From Shouchella clausii (GTDB lineage: Bacteria; Bacillota; Bacilli; Bacillales; Bacillaceae_D), in assembly GCF_002250115.1 (NCBI RefSeq), contig NZ_CP019985.1:1054001-1118000 (forward strand): 64,000 nucleotides of DNA. Direction: 5' to 3'. The notes beneath the pieces were generated by a model, which did no database searches, was not told the DNA's origin, and was given only the letters and a program-made list of their open reading frames with translations. This document shows positions 8,038 to 16,635 of this stretch, one piece after another (position 1 is the stretch's first letter; the number at the start of each line of letters is the position of its first letter). Made by a program: the position numbers and the translations under genes.

Positions 8038-8084
8038 AAAACCGGCTGTCAAACCGACAAGGCTCTTGCGGCCGGTTTTCTTAT
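8038..8084 (+). terminator. Intra-operon hairpin (attenuator) after the binding protein
   Basis: AAAACCGGC (8038-8046) pairs with GCCGGTTTT (8071-8079), with a 24-base loop that holds a smaller TGTC/GACA stem, then TTCTTATT. It sits between the binding protein and DUF1850 genes and probably cuts read-through, giving more binding protein than permease. Confidence 0.6.
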
Positions 8085-8101
8085 TCCAATAAGGAGGATT
8101 C

Positions 8102-8641
8102 ATGGCGCGTTTGTTGTTAACGAGGAAATATTGGGTCGGTATTGTATTGTTGCTGTTGCTTGCCACTTCAGTGCTCCTGATTCCTTTTCGTACCGCTCTC
8201 GTTTTTTATGAAGAAAACACGACCTCCATTTCCGCCTATCTTCCCCTTAAACCTGGGGATACGTTTGAGATTATTTATACACACTCTATTCATCGATCAG
8301 ATGTAAGTGAAAAATATGTTATTTTAGATAACCTTACTATCCAGCAATACGAATTTGTTTTTGAAGAGTTTGGCATCGGCATGCCTTCCAACGCAAACGG
8401 CAAAGAACAATTCGTCATGGAAGACGGAAAGTATTACATACGAAATATGGAAAACATCTTTCCATCCTTTGCACTACGAACTGGAACAGTCGTACCAGAA
8501 CACCGGCTAGTGTGGGGACAGCATGCTGAACATATAGCTTGGTTCGCTGATTACTTTGATCCAGGCGCTTGGTTTACTGTCAAAATGGAACGCCTCAATT
8601 TATGGCAACGGCTGAAAGGAGAAGAAATAAATGACAAATAA
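8102..8641 (+). CDS. DUF1850 protein of the TAXI-TRAP operon
   Basis: 179 residues with one N-terminal membrane segment (about 10-30) and a DUF1850 domain with the conserved IIYTHSIHRSDVSEKYV stretch near residue 58. DUF1850 proteins are found almost only next to TAXI-TRAP transporters; their role is unknown but an accessory membrane role is likely. AAGGAGG precedes the ATG. The end overlaps the start of the permease gene by 11 bases, so translation is probably coupled. Confidence 0.85.
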   Translation: MARLLLTRKYWVGIVLLLLLATSVLLIPFRTALVFYEENTTSISAYLPLKPGDTFEIIYTHSIHRSDVSEKYVILDNLTIQQYEFVFEEFGIGMPSNANGKEQFVMEDGKYYIRNMENIFPSFALRTGTVVPEHRLVWGQHAEHIAWFADYFDPGAWFTVKMERLNLWQRLKGEEINDK

Positions 8642-10625
8642 TGAGCATCAGCTTTCGCTTGAAGAACAGAACAAGCTAATGGAAAAATATGATGCCGAAT
8701 CACGCACACGCAAATTAACAGGCATCTCAGCCGGTATTGTCTTTGTCGGCCTTCTTGCCTTCTCGCTATTCCAGCTCTATACAGGTGCATTCGGCCAATT
8801 TACCGCATATATCCAACGCACCGTCCACTTAGGCTTTGCCTTAACATTGATCTTCTTTCTATTCCCGGCAAAGCGAAAGACAAAAAAAGACAGCGTTCCT
8901 TGGTATGATTACGTTCTTATATTGGCTTCCATTATTGTGTGTGGGTACTGGCCAGTTTTCTATGACACACTTGTACAGCAATTTGGCGGAATTAGCACGG
9001 CTCAGCTAATTATCGGAGTTACTGCCATTATGCTCGTATTGGAAGCGACAAGGCGTGCAGTCGGATTGCCAATCATCATCATTGCAGGCTGCTTCGTTCT
9101 TTACGCTCTTTTCGGCCCTTATATGCCTGGCATGCTCGCACATAGAGGGTTATCGTTGGAACAATTTGTGCAATCGATGTTTTTTACGACTGAAGGCATT
9201 TTAGGAACACCGCTGCAAGTGTCGTCCACTTACATTTTCTTGTTTTTATTGTTTGGTGCCTTTTTGGTTCAAACGGGCGTCGGCAACTACTTTAATGACC
9301 TTGCTATTTCGATCGCAGGGCGGCGCGTTGGCGGGCCAGCAAAAGTCGCGATTTTTTCAAGTGCTTTAAATGGTACGATTTCAGGGAGTTCCGTTGCCAA
9401 CACCGTTACCACCGGCGCCTATACGATTCCAATGATGAAACGACTAGGCTACAAACCTAATTTTGCCGGTGCAGTAGAAGCAGCCGCTTCTACTGGCGGC
9501 CAAATCATGCCGCCAATTATGGGAGCAGCCGCGTTTTTAATGATTGAATTTGCTGGCGTCGGGTATTGGGAAATCGCCCGTGCCGCTCTCATTCCAGCTA
9601 TTTTGTATTTTGCCGGAATTTGGATTATGACTCATTTTGAAGCAAAGCGTCTAGGTTTACTAGGCTTACCTAAAGAGAGCATCCCGAAAAAAAGCGTCGT
9701 TTTGAAGAAAATCCACTTGCTATTGCCGATCCTTGCAATTGTGTATTTGCTATTTGCGGGCTTTAGCATTGAGCGTAGCGCCATATACGGAATCGGTATT
9801 ACGATACTGGTTAGCCTGTTCTTAAAAGAAACACGCATTACGCCAAGCAAGTTTGTCCTTGCCCTTACAAGCGGGGCTCGTACTGCTCTTGGCGTAGCAG
9901 CAGCAACGGCTTGCGCAGGCATTATTGTCGGTGTAGTCACCAAAACGGGATTAGGCCTTAAGCTTGGCAACGGCATTGTAAACATGGCTGGCACTTTAAC
10001 TACTTCTGTCGACATTCAACTTTTGTTGACACTTGTGTTCACGATGATCACTTCGATTATTCTTGGGATGGGTTCACCTACCACCGCCAACTATATCATC
10101 ACATCAACAATTGCCCTGCCCGCGATTATCGCCTTAAATGGGCAATTGGAGGCAGCCATCCCTATTTTAGCTGCCCATATGTTTGTTTTCTATTTTGGCA
10201 TCGTCGCAGACATTACTCCTCCGGTAGCCCTTGCTGCATTTGCCGCCTCTGGGATATCAGGGGGAGAGCCAATTCGAACAGGCGTCAACGCCACAAAATT
10301 GGCCATTGCCGCCTTTATTATCCCGTACATGTTTGTATTGCAGCCGCAATTGCTAATGATTGACTCGACTCCTTTCCAAGTCGCGGTTGCCTTCATTTCC
10401 GCCCTTCTAGGCATGATCGCCATTGGCGCTTGCATGATCGGTTTTTGGTATAAAAAACTGAACTGGCTTGAACGACTTCTATCGTTAGCAGCTGGGCTCT
10501 TGCTTATTTATCCAGAAGGGTACAGCGATGCAATCGGCTTGCTTTTATTTGTCGCTTTAATTGGTTACCAACTCATCGGCATGAAAAACAACAACAAAAC
10601 ACAGCAACATAGCGCAGAAGGCTAA
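8631..10625 (+). CDS. TRAP transporter fused 4TM/12TM permease (TAXI type)
   Basis: 664 residues, the usual size for fused DctQM-type TAXI permeases. The N-terminal part (about 25-200) corresponds to the small subunit; the larger C-terminal part carries the DctM pattern with GSSVANTVTTGAYTIPMMKR, GGQIMPPIMGAAAFLM and GMGSPTTANYI. It imports an organic acid-like solute delivered by the lipoprotein upstream using an ion gradient. AAAGGAG lies 9 bases before the ATG inside the end of the DUF1850 gene. Substrate cannot be read; known TAXI substrates include glutamate and dicarboxylates. Confidence 0.93.
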   Translation: MTNNEHQLSLEEQNKLMEKYDAESRTRKLTGISAGIVFVGLLAFSLFQLYTGAFGQFTAYIQRTVHLGFALTLIFFLFPAKRKTKKDSVPWYDYVLILASIIVCGYWPVFYDTLVQQFGGISTAQLIIGVTAIMLVLEATRRAVGLPIIIIAGCFVLYALFGPYMPGMLAHRGLSLEQFVQSMFFTTEGILGTPLQVSSTYIFLFLLFGAFLVQTGVGNYFNDLAISIAGRRVGGPAKVAIFSSALNGTISGSSVANTVTTGAYTIPMMKRLGYKPNFAGAVEAAASTGGQIMPPIMGAAAFLMIEFAGVGYWEIARAALIPAILYFAGIWIMTHFEAKRLGLLGLPKESIPKKSVVLKKIHLLLPILAIVYLLFAGFSIERSAIYGIGITILVSLFLKETRITPSKFVLALTSGARTALGVAAATACAGIIVGVVTKTGLGLKLGNGIVNMAGTLTTSVDIQLLLTLVFTMITSIILGMGSPTTANYIITSTIALPAIIALNGQLEAAIPILAAHMFVFYFGIVADITPPVALAAFAASGISGGEPIRTGVNATKLAIAAFIIPYMFVLQPQLLMIDSTPFQVAVAFISALLGMIAIGACMIGFWYKKLNWLERLLSLAAGLLLIYPEGYSDAIGLLLFVALIGYQLIGMKNNNKTQQHSAEG

Positions 10626-10640
10626 GCATGAGATAAAGCA

Positions 10641-10674
10641 AAGCACGATGGCTAAGGCCACCGTGCTTCTTTAT
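10641..10674 (+). terminator. Terminator after the TRAP operon
   Basis: AAGCACG-TGGC arms (10641-10652) pair with GCCA-CGTGCTT (10657-10668) with one mismatch, then CTTTATT. Overlaps the 3' end of the converging acetyltransferase gene and could serve both. Confidence 0.7.
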
Positions 10675-11144
10675 TCATGATTAAAACGATACTCCATCTC
10701 AACGAAATCGTAAACATCGCCTTTAATTTCCCGCTTATGGGGGCTTCTTTTTTCAAAGCCGCACTCTTCAGACACATGAATGGCCCGTTTATTATCGGCA
10801 GCAACAAATAATTTGACAGCCGTTATCTCTTCGAAATTGTTTTTAATAAAGGACAAACAATTTTGCAAAAATGAACGGCCAAATCCTTTGCCTATGTAGT
10901 CCGGTTTCATTCCGAGCCCGATCTCGGCCACATCCTTTTTCGGTTTGATTCCAAGAAACCCTACCATATCTTCGTCTTTATAGACGGCATATTGTCTTGC
11001 ACTGCTTTTTACAACATCGATAAATGCGTGCAATCCAAGCTTTTCAACGTCAGTATGATAAAAAGCATAAGCGCCCTCATATTCCCATTGGTAAGCAAGC
11101 CATTTCGCTTGGTCTTCAGACATGGCTACAAAGCGCAGTTCCAT
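10671..11144 (-). CDS. GNAT-family N-acetyltransferase
   Basis: 157 residues with the GNAT fold; the acetyl-CoA pyrophosphate loop is GMKPDYIGKGFGRSF (about 77-91), and NKRAIHVSEECGFEKR (about 118-133) is the usual C-terminal motif. GGGAGG stands 11 bases before the ATG. Close to genes for a Nudix hydrolase on the same strand (36 bases upstream). Acceptor substrate unknown. Confidence 0.85.
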   Translation of the reverse strand: MELRFVAMSEDQAKWLAYQWEYEGAYAFYHTDVEKLGLHAFIDVVKSSARQYAVYKDEDMVGFLGIKPKKDVAEIGLGMKPDYIGKGFGRSFLQNCLSFIKNNFEEITAVKLFVAADNKRAIHVSEECGFEKRSPHKREIKGDVYDFVEMEYRFNHE

Positions 11145-11179
11145 TTTTCGCGAAGCCTCCCTTTCACACCCTTTTCCTG

Positions 11180-11791
11180 TTAGTCCATATACGGCTGTCT
11201 TTCGTTCAACTGATTGCGGATAATTGAAAATTGTTCTAGCGTATTCCGGTTTGCCGATAGCGGCGGCAAATCATCAAATGAAAAGAAGCCAACGTTGCTC
11301 GTTTCCACGCCTGTTGTTGCTGTTCCCCCGGTGATCGTACAATGCAAAACCAACTTATAAAAATGGAACATATGAGGCGGATGACGATGTTTCTTCGTAT
11401 CGAACAGGGCAAGCACCCGCTCGTATTTACTATCATAACCAGACTCTTCTTTAATTTCTTTTACGATGTTTTCTACAGGCGACAATCCCACTTCACAATA
11501 GCCTCCTGGCAGCGCCCACGTGCCGTCCGTTTCTTCTTGCACGAGCAAAATATGGTTGTCCTTTGTGACAACGCCACGGACATCAATTTTCGGCGTCTGG
11601 TAGCCGTTTTGTTGGACAAACGTTTCCTTCACGCTCGCAGCATTAAGATTTTTCGCACATGCCATCATTTCGGCACTTATCGCCAACAACTCGTCATAGC
11701 GTTCCATGTCGTATTTGTCTTTTGTAAATGTAATTCCCGCCTGCGCTAAGGCTTGAATACGCTGCGCCCAGTTAAGCCAATCTAAATTCAC
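11180..11791 (-). CDS. Nudix hydrolase (ADP-ribose pyrophosphatase-like)
   Basis: 203 residues from a GTG start preceded by AAGGAGGATACTCGG; a longer frame from 11890 has no ribosome binding site. N-terminal helical domain of the Nudix_N type (WLNWAQRIQALAQAGITFTKD), then a Nudix domain with box PGGYCEVGLSPVENIVKEIK (about 107-126). Within the box the usual E after the second G is L and the usual R before E is K; both changes are common in this YjhB-like branch. Probably cleaves a nucleoside-diphosphate derivative; exact substrate unknown. Confidence 0.85.
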   Translation of the reverse strand: MNLDWLNWAQRIQALAQAGITFTKDKYDMERYDELLAISAEMMACAKNLNAASVKETFVQQNGYQTPKIDVRGVVTKDNHILLVQEETDGTWALPGGYCEVGLSPVENIVKEIKEESGYDSKYERVLALFDTKKHRHPPHMFHFYKLVLHCTITGGTATTGVETSNVGFFSFDDLPPLSANRNTLEQFSIIRNQLNERQPYMD

Positions 11792-12057
11792 CCGAGTATC
11801 CTCCTTCTTCTTGCTGTTGAAGCAGCGCAAAAAACACAGCTCTAAAAAAGTTCGGCTATCCCTCTCGCCACGTTTTGTTTGCGTATCCAATTCTACGAAT
11901 GCCCCTCCCTAAATCATATCAATAATTAGCCTTGCTGCAACCCTAGGAACGGGGCCAGCTTGTGGACCTTTCCAATTCGTTATGATGAAAAACAGGCATT
12001 TGACGTATACGAACGACCCAGGACAGAAACACTGTTAGTAAAAAGGAGGAACGTCCT

Positions 12058-12498
12058 ATGAAGCATTCCTTGCTGTTGCTTTGCAAATTTATCGCTTCCT
12101 TTATTGCTTTTACAATTGGATTTTTTTATTTTTCAGAAGCGACCTTTGTTGATGTCACTACATTTGCGCTCCTCGTCACCGTCGTTTCCTACATCGCCGG
12201 CGATTTGTTTTTGCTTCCCCGCTTTGGAAACACGATTGCTCTCGTTGGTGATTTTTTGTTCACATACTTGGCTGTATGGATTTTCGGGTCCGTTTTGTTC
12301 CATAATTACATGCTGATTGCCTGGGGGAGCATCCTTTCCGCTTTCGTCATCACAGTCGGTGAAGTTTTCGTGCACCGTTATATGTTAAAACATTCCCGTT
12401 CTGTTGAAACAAACGAGAGAACGCAAACACGTTTTGCTTTTGACACAGAGTTCGGCGAAGACGAGGACTATTCGGAGATACAAAAGAAAGAGGACTAA
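12058..12498 (+). CDS. yndM: YndM-like DUF2512 membrane protein
   Basis: 146 residues with four predicted membrane segments (about 5-25, 33-52, 60-78, 84-105) and a charged cytoplasmic tail ending in acidic residues. Matches the DUF2512/YndM family of Bacillus by the segment FVDVTTFALLVTVVSYIAGD and the GD-FLFTYLAVW stretch. Family members are linked to sporulation in some species, but no biochemical role is known. Strong AAAAGGAGG site, and a terminator whose loop contains the stop codon. Confidence 0.8.
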   Translation: MKHSLLLLCKFIASFIAFTIGFFYFSEATFVDVTTFALLVTVVSYIAGDLFLLPRFGNTIALVGDFLFTYLAVWIFGSVLFHNYMLIAWGSILSAFVITVGEVFVHRYMLKHSRSVETNERTQTRFAFDTEFGEDEDYSEIQKKED

Positions 12499-12513
12499 CC
12501 ATCCTCTTTTTTA
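12487..12513 (+). terminator. Bidirectional terminator after yndM
   Basis: AAAGAGGA (12487-12494) pairs with TCCTCTTT (12502-12509) and runs into TTTTTT; the loop holds the yndM stop. On the minus strand it ends in CTTTCTTTT and lies 26 bases after the SLAP gene, so it can stop both converging transcripts. Confidence 0.8.
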
Positions 12514-12538
12514 GCCGAGACTTCACAAAACGATCAAG

Positions 12539-12913
12539 CTACCAAGTTCGCAGACAAAGCGCCGCCCCTTTTAGCCGCGGTGCTTTTTTTTGTGTTTCCT
12601 TTGGAAAAATAAACGTCCACGGCATGCTTACGTGAGGTTTCAAGCCAAGGCGTTTTAGCGAAAAATGATTGGCTGCCACTTCCTCGCCGTCCTCTAAATA
12701 GACATACTCCCGCTCTTCATTTGGCCACTCCCCGTTCCCTGTATGCTGAACGAGAACGGTCACCAAAAGATCGCCACGGTGGTTAAGCGCTTGCCATAGC
12801 GGGAGAAACGGCTGCAGTTCCCCTTGCTGGGCTGCAAACACGTTTTTGATTGCTTGTACATCCTTCTCCGAAATCGTCCGTTGCCAGGCCTCTTCAAATT
12901 TAAGCGTTTGCAT
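12539..12913 (-). CDS. Small SLAP-domain protein
   Basis: 124 residues. The middle carries LWQALNHRGDLLVTVLVQHTG and the end SMPWTFIFPKETQ, the two hallmarks of the SLAP domain known from Bacillus accessory-Sec/S-layer assembly proteins. No signal peptide or membrane segment is visible. This copy is essentially one bare domain. ATG 12913 is chosen because AAAGGAGG ends 7 bases before it. It overlaps the end of the acetyltransferase gene by 14 bases, so it is translated as part of the MocR-GNAT-SLAP operon. No accessory secA2/secY2 or S-layer gene is nearby, so its role here is open. Confidence 0.75.
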   Translation of the reverse strand: MQTLKFEEAWQRTISEKDVQAIKNVFAAQQGELQPFLPLWQALNHRGDLLVTVLVQHTGNGEWPNEEREYVYLEDGEEVAANHFSLKRLGLKPHVSMPWTFIFPKETQKKAPRLKGAALCLRTW

Positions 12914-13514
12914 CAAGGGATCCTCCTTTCAATTGTTTCACATAACAGCGGCATTCATGGACCCGTTTGAAAGCGTTCCGTACTTCCTCTTTCCGATCAC
13001 CACTGTAGTGGGCAAAAACGCCTACGGGTGTAATGCCTTGGCAGTGGCTATGTATATTCCTTTTCGCTTCTTCGGCGTCCATGTATACATGAAGATAGCT
13101 CGTGTGTTGTCTAAAAAGGTGGCGCTTGTACCATTGGTTAGCAGCCGGATCTTCCCTCGTCCACGCTTCTAAATAATCAAGGCTGTGTGCATGTGCTGCT
13201 TTTTCCACTTCAGCAAGCAACAAGGAGGCAATGCTTCTTTTACGATAATCAGGATGAACGGCAATGTGCCAGATCATTCCGCCCTTTCCCTCTTTTAAGG
13301 AACAGACGGGGCGGCTATCGCTATCAAGCTCAACGTCAATAAGTCCGACTAGCTGGCCCGCTTCGACGCAAACCAATTCAATTGCGGGATTACGGTACCT
13401 TTCTTTCACTTGCAGGACATTGTCATAATAAGGCGTGTCCATAAAAGCAAGCACCCGCAAGCACAACCAGTCTCTCTCGTCATCAGCAACATACGTGCGC
13501 ACTTCCACTGTCAT
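12900..13514 (-). CDS. GNAT-family N-acetyltransferase
   Basis: 204 residues, longer than a minimal GNAT. Acetyl-CoA binding region is WHIAVHPDYRKRSIASLLLAE (split: WHIAVHPDYRKRSIAS, about 82-97), with a second conserved region EDPAANQWYKRHLF. The start ATG follows the stop of the MocR gene directly (TGAATG) with AGGAGA before it, so it is translationally coupled to the regulator. Substrate unknown. Confidence 0.8.
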   Translation of the reverse strand: MTVEVRTYVADDERDWLCLRVLAFMDTPYYDNVLQVKERYRNPAIELVCVEAGQLVGLIDVELDSDSRPVCSLKEGKGGMIWHIAVHPDYRKRSIASLLLAEVEKAAHAHSLDYLEAWTREDPAANQWYKRHLFRQHTSYLHVYMDAEEAKRNIHSHCQGITPVGVFAHYSGDRKEEVRNAFKRVHECRCYVKQLKGGSLDANA

Positions 13515-14921
13515 TCACTCTCCTACGAATTGGTCGTCATATGCTTTCCTTACTTGCAGGAGACCCTTCTCCATGTTTTCCAAGCTTTCAAACGCAAAAG
13601 AAAAGCGGATCGATGCCTGTCTCTCCTCTCCGTAAATAAATCCAGGATGAATGACAACGCCTCTTCTGTGGCAAGCAGTCACAAAACGTTGCATATGAGG
13701 CGCTCGCTCTTTTCTAAAAGTAAACCAAATGAAAAAACCGCCTTGCACGTCTCCACAAGACCCTAGTTCGCCAAAGTGTTTCTGGAGCAAACCAAGTAAC
13801 CAGTCTTTCCGCTCCCGTAAATGTTCTTTCAATGTCCATACATGGCGGCGGTACGTACCGGTTTCCAATAGGTGACGGCAAACAAATTGGGACAACATGC
13901 TCGAACCATAATCCGTTTGCATCCGCAAGTCGGCCAACTTCTGGACAATATCGGGCGGTCCCACTAACCAGCCAATCCGGAAACCTGGGCTAACCGTTTT
14001 TGAAAAACTGCCTAAATACAATACTTGTCCTTTTCGATCATAGGCTTTTAATGGCTTTGGCCCTTCTTCAAATGACAAATCGCCATAAATGTCGTCTTCG
14101 ATTATCGGCATCCTTGTTTTGCCTGCAAGCAAAAGCAACTTGCGGCGCGCCCCTTCATCAAGCGTCATTCCTGTTGGATTGTGGTGTGTCGGGTTCACAT
14201 ATAACGCATGGGCACTCTGCTTGGCCAACTCTTTTTTTGCATGGTTGGCTGCAAAATCAAGAGGCGACGTCCGGATGCCCAAGCTTGCGAAAAACGTTAA
14301 AGACCGCAAATAAGAAACAGGCTCGTGGAACAACACACTGCCCGTCTGCAAAATCCCTGTGCCTATTAACTGCAAGCCGCCGAGCGCTCCGGAAACAATT
14401 AAGATCGAATCAGGAGATGCTTGAATCCCCTTTTCCTGTAAGTACACAGATAGTGCCTGTCTTAACCCTTCATCCCCTCTCCCATCGCCATAATCGAAAC
14501 CAACATTTTGTACAGCCATTGCCGTGAGCGCTTCCTTGATTGCATTCTTTGGCTGCAATTCATGAGCAAGCACCCCTTTGCTTAGCTGAATAAGAGTAGC
14601 ATCGTTTTCCCATTCGTTCAAATGCTGGACAAGCGCTTTGTTTTTCGGATAAAACGACCATTTCGCCAACTCTTTCCATACAACGCCTTCTTCATTGCCA
14701 GAATCGTTGCTAACAAAAGAGCCTTTTCCTTGAATCGAAACAATGATGCCTCTTGCCTTTAAACGGTCTAAAGCTGCTATGACAGTGCTTCGGTTTACCT
14801 GATAATAGGCAGCAAGCTCTTGTTGGGTCGGCAGCTTCATCGTCGGATACCATTCGCCAGCTTCAATTTTTGCGCGAATGTCAGCCGCAATTTTTGCACG
14901 TTGCCCTGAAATGATGCTCAC
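13515..14921 (-). CDS. MocR-family (GntR-aminotransferase) transcription regulator
   Basis: 468 residues: an N-terminal winged helix (about 10-75, LPTQQELAAYYQVNRSTVIA) joined to a fold-type I aminotransferase domain. The PLP lysine is in YLGSFSKTVSPGFRIGW, with NPTHHNPTG and EDDIYGDL as further PLP contacts. MocR proteins bind DNA through the first domain and sense an amine or PLP-linked ligand through the second. It is divergent from an EamA exporter, the classic arrangement for a regulator and its target; direct repeats in between are likely its operator. Downstream, GNAT and SLAP genes are coupled to it. Confidence 0.92.
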   Translation of the reverse strand: MSIISGQRAKIAADIRAKIEAGEWYPTMKLPTQQELAAYYQVNRSTVIAALDRLKARGIIVSIQGKGSFVSNDSGNEEGVVWKELAKWSFYPKNKALVQHLNEWENDATLIQLSKGVLAHELQPKNAIKEALTAMAVQNVGFDYGDGRGDEGLRQALSVYLQEKGIQASPDSILIVSGALGGLQLIGTGILQTGSVLFHEPVSYLRSLTFFASLGIRTSPLDFAANHAKKELAKQSAHALYVNPTHHNPTGMTLDEGARRKLLLLAGKTRMPIIEDDIYGDLSFEEGPKPLKAYDRKGQVLYLGSFSKTVSPGFRIGWLVGPPDIVQKLADLRMQTDYGSSMLSQFVCRHLLETGTYRRHVWTLKEHLRERKDWLLGLLQKHFGELGSCGDVQGGFFIWFTFRKERAPHMQRFVTACHRRGVVIHPGFIYGEERQASIRFSFAFESLENMEKGLLQVRKAYDDQFVGE

Positions 14922-14928
14922 TCCTTCT

Positions 14929-14964
14929 AGTTGTTGGTTTTATTTTCTCATAAGTTGTTGGTTT
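14929..14964. promoter_or_regulatory. Direct-repeat operator between the MocR gene and the exporter
   Basis: AGTTGTTGGTTT occurs twice, at 14929-14940 and 14953-14964, repeating every 24 bases. MocR regulators such as GabR and PdxR bind direct repeats in divergent promoter regions. The second copy continues into GGTTTCTCCAAACC, a small inverted repeat. Confidence 0.6.
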
Positions 14965-15020
14965 CTCCAAACCAGATTTGCCTTAGGCTAGACCCACTAG
15001 CTTAAAAAGGAATGATTACC

Positions 15021-15875
15021 ATGAAACTCATTTTTGTTTACGGAACAGCTGTCCTCCTATGGGCTTCGGCTTTTCCCGCCATTCGTGCGAGTCTTGGTTA
15101 TTACTCACCCGAGCACCTTGCCGCTTTAAGGCTTCTCATTGCCTCGGCTGCCTTGCTTCTCTTTGCCTTGGCTGCGCGTATCCCTTTGCCGAAACGAAAA
15201 GACATGCCCGCCATTTTTTTGCTTGGCTTTTGCGGCTTTTCTGTTTACCATGGCGCACTTAGCATTGGGGAAAAAACAGTCGAAGCCGGCACAGCATCAC
15301 TGCTTGTGTCGACGACGCCGCTTTTTTCAACGCTGCTTGCAGCCCTGTTTATGAAAGAGCGCCTGCACCTAAAAAACGGGATTGCTGCTCTCATAGCATT
15401 TATAGGGATTGGGATCATTATGCTAGGCAGCGGCGCTTCGTTTCATTTGCAGCTAGGGGCACTTATTATCCTCGTAGGCGCTTTTGGCGAAAGCATCTAT
15501 TTTGTTTTTCAACGCCACCTTTTGCCGATATACGGTTTTCTGCCACTGACTATTTATGCCATTTTAACAGGGACGCTGTTTATGCTGGCGTTTACCCCTG
15601 GCCTAGGGCAAGTGGTGTTAGCTGCACCTTCCTCTGTCAATTGGACCGTTTTGTACTTAGGGCTTTTCCCAACGGTTATTCCTTATTTTTGCCTCGCCTA
15701 TGCTACAGCAAAAGTTGGCGTCTCAGAAGCTACGAGCACTCTGTTTTTAACCCCGGTCGTGGCGCTTTTTCTTGCTTGGCTTTGGCTCGGGGAGACACCT
15801 GCCTTGTTGTCTCTTGCAGGCGGTGCACTTACTCTTGCAGGAGTGGCGGTTGCCATAACCGGAAAACAAAGTTAA
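15021..15875 (+). CDS. EamA-family (DMT) exporter
   Basis: 284 residues with ten predicted membrane segments in two EamA repeats (about 1-135 and 145-280); the C-terminal repeat has the usual EATSTLFLTPVVALFLAWLW stretch (EATSTLFLTPVVALFL). Family members export amino acids, nucleobases or other small metabolites. ATG 15021 is taken because AAAGGA precedes it at proper distance; an in-frame ATG at 15012 is too close to that site. Probably controlled by the divergent MocR regulator. Substrate unknown. Confidence 0.88.
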   Translation: MKLIFVYGTAVLLWASAFPAIRASLGYYSPEHLAALRLLIASAALLLFALAARIPLPKRKDMPAIFLLGFCGFSVYHGALSIGEKTVEAGTASLLVSTTPLFSTLLAALFMKERLHLKNGIAALIAFIGIGIIMLGSGASFHLQLGALIILVGAFGESIYFVFQRHLLPIYGFLPLTIYAILTGTLFMLAFTPGLGQVVLAAPSSVNWTVLYLGLFPTVIPYFCLAYATAKVGVSEATSTLFLTPVVALFLAWLWLGETPALLSLAGGALTLAGVAVAITGKQS

Positions 15876-15897
15876 CAATACGGCGAAATTTGCATAG

Positions 15898-16578
15898 TTA
15901 TTGCTGCCGAATGATCGCGACAGAATCGGCACCTTTTTGAAATTGATAAGACACCCGTTTTTCCGTGACCGTATATCCTTTTTGCCGAAGGCGTTTAAAA
16001 AGAGGGTCCACATGGACGGACCGCTTCCCATCCAACGAAACAAGCGGGAAAACACGCACTTCTTTTGCGACTCTTAGCAATTCATCAAGTGTAGACTGGT
16101 GGAAGGCATCATCCAATTGTTCACTATAGGTGAACAAAAAATGAGCTGACAAAACAAGGTCAAACGTGTGATTGGCGAATGGCAGCTTTGGCAAAACAGC
16201 GGCCACATAACGTTCTGGCCGCCTGGCCATATCTTCTGTCGCCAATAGCAGTGCCTGCTTTCGTTGGGCAGCCAACGCAGGAACGTCGGCAACATTTGTC
16301 CAGATGTAATCCTTTTTGGCTTGTTTGATTTTATCAATTGTATGACCAAGATCCGCCAGCCCTTTTTGTCGAATCGTTGCTTGCGAGAGCTGATAGGCCA
16401 TGTCGCTTGCTGTTGCATCTATGCCTAAATCAGCAGCTTCCTTTGTAAAAGAACAAGCACCCGCCGGACAGTCAAGTATACGGCGCCCTTGAAGCTTGAC
16501 TGTATCTAGGTCAAACATGGCCACATATTCAGCAAATGTCCTGCCGATAAACACAACTCGATCTAATTCTAAACTCAC
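15898..16578 (-). CDS. Class I SAM-dependent methyltransferase-like protein
   Basis: 226 residues. Motif I is ILDCPAGACSFTKEAADLG (about 34-52), followed by ATASDMAY as acidic loop; the region FANHTFDLVLSAHFLFTYSEQ is motif IV-like. N-terminal TFAEYVAMFDL is shared with a poorly characterised methyltransferase group in Bacillus. Substrate unknown. It lies 57 bases downstream of trpS and could be read from it because no strong terminator separates them. Confidence 0.8.
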   Translation of the reverse strand: MSLELDRVVFIGRTFAEYVAMFDLDTVKLQGRRILDCPAGACSFTKEAADLGIDATASDMAYQLSQATIRQKGLADLGHTIDKIKQAKKDYIWTNVADVPALAAQRKQALLLATEDMARRPERYVAAVLPKLPFANHTFDLVLSAHFLFTYSEQLDDAFHQSTLDELLRVAKEVRVFPLVSLDGKRSVHVDPLFKRLRQKGYTVTEKRVSYQFQKGADSVAIIRQQ

Positions 16579-16635
16579 CTTTACTCAACTCCGGCTAAAT
16601 TCAAAATTGGTCAATCGCTTCAAACAGTCTTTCCT

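Noticed and set aside
9632-10015. Minus-strand frame of 127 codons inside the TRAP permease gene
   Set aside because: Antisense shadow, low-complexity composition, no start signal.
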